Assembly (NCBI GenBank): GCA_003455945.1
Contig: DMPQ01000497.1
Span: forward strand, 234-9,290
Reading direction: 5' to 3'
DNA: 9,057 nt
From: Planctomycetaceae bacterium
GTDB lineage: Bacteria; Planctomycetota; Planctomycetia; Pirellulales; Pirellulaceae
Within the stretch, counting starts at the first letter, position 1, and each line of letters begins with the position of its first letter. The notes under the pieces are model-generated. The model was not told where the DNA came from and made no database searches. It worked only from the letters and a program-made list of their open reading frames with translations. Of this stretch, positions 7,112 through 9,057 are shown piece by piece. A program made the position numbers and the translations under genes.

Positions 7112-7132
7112 CCGAGCGGGGACTCCGCTCGG
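7112..7132 (-). other. Second hairpin in the rny-ymdB spacer, just after the rny stop
   Basis: CCGAGCGG (7112-7119) pairs with CCGCTCGG (7125-7132), an 8-base-pair stem with a 5-base loop, extendable inward by one G-T pair. It begins 16 bases after the rny stop codon. With the stem at 7060-7084 it forms two consecutive hairpins between the two genes. No T-run follows on the minus strand. Confidence 0.55.
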
Positions 7133-7148
7133 CGACGCTCGATTCCGC

Positions 7149-8696
7149 TCAGCGAGCCAGCTCCGAGAAGCGCGACTCGCGGATGACCGTCACCTTGATC
7201 TCGCCCGGATAGGTCAGCCGCTCTTCGAATGCCTGAGCGATATCGCGGCAGATCTTGGCGGCGATCCGATCGTCGACCTGTTCCGAACTGACGAGCACCC
7301 GCATCTCGCGCCCCGCCTGGATCGCGAACGCCTGCTGCACGCCGTGGAACTCGCGCGCAATCGACTCGAGCTCCTCCATCCGCTTGATGTAGCGCTCCAG
7401 CGACTCGCGACGCGCTCCCGGGCGCGAGGCGCTGCAGGCGTCGGCGGTGGCGACGAGCATCGTGTAGGGATGTTCGATGACGATCTCGTCGTGATGCCCG
7501 AGTGCGGCGTGGACGACCTCGGCTCGTTCGCCGTGACGCTTCAGCAGGTCGGCACCGATCTTCGGATGACCTCCCTCGAGCTCGTGATCGGCCGCCTTGC
7601 CCAAGTCGTGCAACAGTCCGCAGCGACGGGCGAGCGTGCCGTCCAGGCCGATCATCTCGGCCATCATGCCGGTCAGGAACGCCACCTCGACGCTGTGTCG
7701 CAGGACGTTCTGGCTGTAGCTGGTCCGCAGGTGCAGTCGTCCGAGCAGATAGATCAGCCGTTCGTGCAGCCCCTGGACGTCGACCTCCTGAGCCGCTTCG
7801 TGTCCCTTGCGGATCAGGTAGCTTTCGAGCTCGGCGTTCGTCTCCTTCACCACCTCTTCGATCCGCGCCGGATGGATCCGTCCGTCGGCGATCAGCTTCG
7901 ACAGCGACTGACGAGCCACCTCGCGCCGCACCGGATCGAATCCGCTGACGATGACGACGCCGGGGGTGTCGTCGATGATCACGTCGACGCCGGTCTCCTT
8001 CTCGAATGCGCGGATGTTTCGCCCCTCGCGACCGATGATCCGCCCCTTCATGTCGTCGTTGGGGATGTCGACCGTGCTGGTCGTCGACTCGGCGGTGTGC
8101 GACGCGGCGAAACGCTGCATGGCGGTCAGGACGATCTCGCGCGACTTCTCCTCGCACGTCTCCTTCACCCGCTTCTCGTGCTTCAGGATCATCGTGCCGG
8201 CTTCGGACGCGAGTTCGTCCTCGAGCAGCTTCATCAGCCGACTCGTCGCCTCGGTCTTGTCGAGCCCGCTGACCTGATGGAGCATCTGGCGCTGCTGCTC
8301 GAGGATCTTGTCGAGCTCCTGCTCGCGCTGCGAGATGCGTTCGAGCTTGTCGGCCAGGCGACGTTGGTTCCCTTCGACGATCCGCTCCTGCTTGCGGACG
8401 CCGTCGGCCTGCTGGTCGAGCGCGGTCTGGCGCTTGTCCAGTTCCCGCTCCTGGTCGCGCAGTCGGTCCTTCAGCTGGTTGGCGTCAGCGTCGAGCTTCG
8501 CCTTGGCGGCGAGTTCCTTTTCGCGGATGCGGAACTCGGCTTCCTTTTCCTGTTCCGCCCCCTTGCGCCGAGCTTCTTCGAGAATCGCTTCCGCCTGGCG
8601 CCGGGCATCGCGGCGGGTCTGGACGAGCCAACCCCAGAAGGCGAGCGCGCCGAGCGGGATTCCGACGGCGATGCCGCCGATCAGATAAGGGAACAT
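7149..8696 (-). CDS. rny: Ribonuclease Y, membrane-anchored endoribonuclease
   Basis: 515 residues, close to the roughly 520 of B. subtilis RNase Y, which makes initiating cuts in mRNA decay at the membrane. The ATG at 8696-8694 follows GGAG (8709-8706) with 9-base spacing. In order: a transmembrane anchor (residues about 3-24, [20 protein letters not shown]); a long charged coiled coil (about 27-190) rich in Glu, Lys, Arg and Gln; a KH RNA-binding domain (about 206-270) with the GREG loop at 222-225 inside [16 protein letters not shown]; and an HD domain with H334 ([10 protein letters not shown]), the catalytic H363-D364 pair ([19 protein letters not shown]) and D419 in [16 protein letters not shown]. 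The C-terminus [17 protein letters not shown] is also typical. All key residues are present, so it should be active. It is the first gene of a likely rny-ymdB transcript, with two hairpins in the spacer. No clear promoter was found upstream. Confidence 0.97.
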   Translation of the reverse strand: MFPYLIGGIAVGIPLGALAFWGWLVQTRRDARRQAEAILEEARRKGAEQEKEAEFRIREKELAAKAKLDADANQLKDRLRDQERELDKRQTALDQQADGVRKQERIVEGNQRRLADKLERISQREQELDKILEQQRQMLHQVSGLDKTEATSRLMKLLEDELASEAGTMILKHEKRVKETCEEKSREIVLTAMQRFAASHTAESTTSTVDIPNDDMKGRIIGREGRNIRAFEKETGVDVIIDDTPGVVIVSGFDPVRREVARQSLSKLIADGRIHPARIEEVVKETNAELESYLIRKGHEAAQEVDVQGLHERLIYLLGRLHLRTSYSQNVLRHSVEVAFLTGMMAEMIGLDGTLARRCGLLHDLGKAADHELEGGHPKIGADLLKRHGERAEVVHAALGHHDEIVIEHPYTMLVATADACSASRPGARRESLERYIKRMEELESIAREFHGVQQAFAIQAGREMRVLVSSEQVDDRIAAKICRDIAQAFEERLTYPGEIKVTVIRESRFSELAR

Positions 8697-9057
8697 CCGG
8701 TCTCTCTCCGTTGAGGCTCAGGAGCCCGCACGGAGGTCCGATCGTCCGAATTCGCGTCGACTCCTCGGGTCGGAGTCGGGACGAGTCTCAACCCGCACCG
8801 AACCGCGCCGTCCATGGTCTCCCCCGAGCCGCGCCGAGTCGGCAGGAATCGGTGGGTCCGTTCGACGGAAATCGAGTTCGGTCATGCACGCCGTACAGCG
8901 AGTCGGCCGCCGTCAGGATCCGCTCGACGACACTCGACGACGTGCTCCCGGCGGAGCGAATCGAGAGCCGCGAGGCTCCCGGAATCGCAACCGGAAGCGC
9001 GACGGTCGAACCGACCGAGCACGCCTCCGCGGGGAGACGGAAGCCGAGCGAGCCGAG
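8697..9057. other. Region upstream of rny, no supported gene
   Basis: These 361 bases hold the rny ribosome binding site (GGAG, minus strand, 8709-8706) and presumably its promoter, but no TATAAT-like box stands out. One minus-strand frame is open from the right edge to a TGA at 8790-8788 (about 89 codons) and includes TVALPVAIPGASRLSIRS and VVERILTAADSLYGVHD. It could be the tail of an upstream gene, but its last 30 codons look non-coding and no family is recognised. Plus-strand frames are also open to the edge and are Arg/Ser-rich. None is strong enough to call. Confidence 0.4.

Noticed and set aside
7060..7132. Intrinsic terminator separating rny from ymdB
   Set aside because: Both stems are strong, but no U-run follows either in the direction of transcription, and the gene pair is commonly co-transcribed elsewhere. 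They are recorded as hairpins of unknown role.
6852..8714. 620-codon plus-strand open frame antisense to rny and ymdB
   Set aside because: It covers two unmistakable minus-strand genes with all catalytic motifs, and its own translation matches nothing recognisable.
8885..9057. Plus-strand frame reading VRIRSTTLDDVLPAERI, reminiscent of FkbM-type methyltransferases
   Set aside because: The match is a few residues in GACGACG-rich sequence. The expected downstream IDVEG-type motif is absent and the flanking residues are low complexity.

Overview
The window looks like GC-rich chromosomal DNA from a member of the Planctomycetota. The evidence is one protein that opens with the planctomycete-type N-terminus MTFDPYRDWLGLP (a J-like domain), a secreted alpha-2-macroglobulin-type N-terminus of the kind I recall from this phylum, an exported HEAT-repeat protein, and heavy use of CGA, TCG, GAT and ATC codons. 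No organism can be named from the sequence alone. There is no tRNA, rRNA, CRISPR array or insertion sequence.

Layout: (1) 1-1380, minus strand, open at the left edge: one continuous reading frame that starts as a secreted alpha-2-macroglobulin-like protein and, across a 24-base stretch (697-720), becomes the C-terminal half of a PQQ-type sorbosone/glucose dehydrogenase. Codon use changes at the same point, so an assembly chimera is the simplest explanation. (2) 1381-1983: a 603-base divergent intergenic region with a likely promoter for the gene to its right. (3) 1984-4140, plus strand: a J-like / transmembrane / acidic / helical-repeat protein, probably anchored in the inner membrane with its larger part outside the cytoplasm. 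(4) 4141-4278: a hairpin and a second TACAAT promoter-like site. (5) 4279-6195, plus strand: an exported HEAT-repeat protein. (6) A hairpin between convergent genes. (7) 6227-7030 and 7149-8696, minus strand: ymdB (metallophosphoesterase) lying downstream of rny (RNase Y), separated by 118 bases that hold two GC-rich hairpins. (8) 8697-9057: upstream of rny, with no convincing gene.

How the genes fit together: rny-ymdB is a known conserved pair in other bacteria, where RNase Y starts mRNA decay at the membrane and YmdB is a phosphodiesterase linked to signalling. The two plus-strand genes each seem to have their own promoter and encode envelope proteins of unknown function. I see no clear new defence or mobile system. 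The points most worth checking are the fused frame at the left end, the architecture of the 718-residue protein, the GNH-to-GDH change in the YmdB active site, and the paired hairpins between rny and ymdB.
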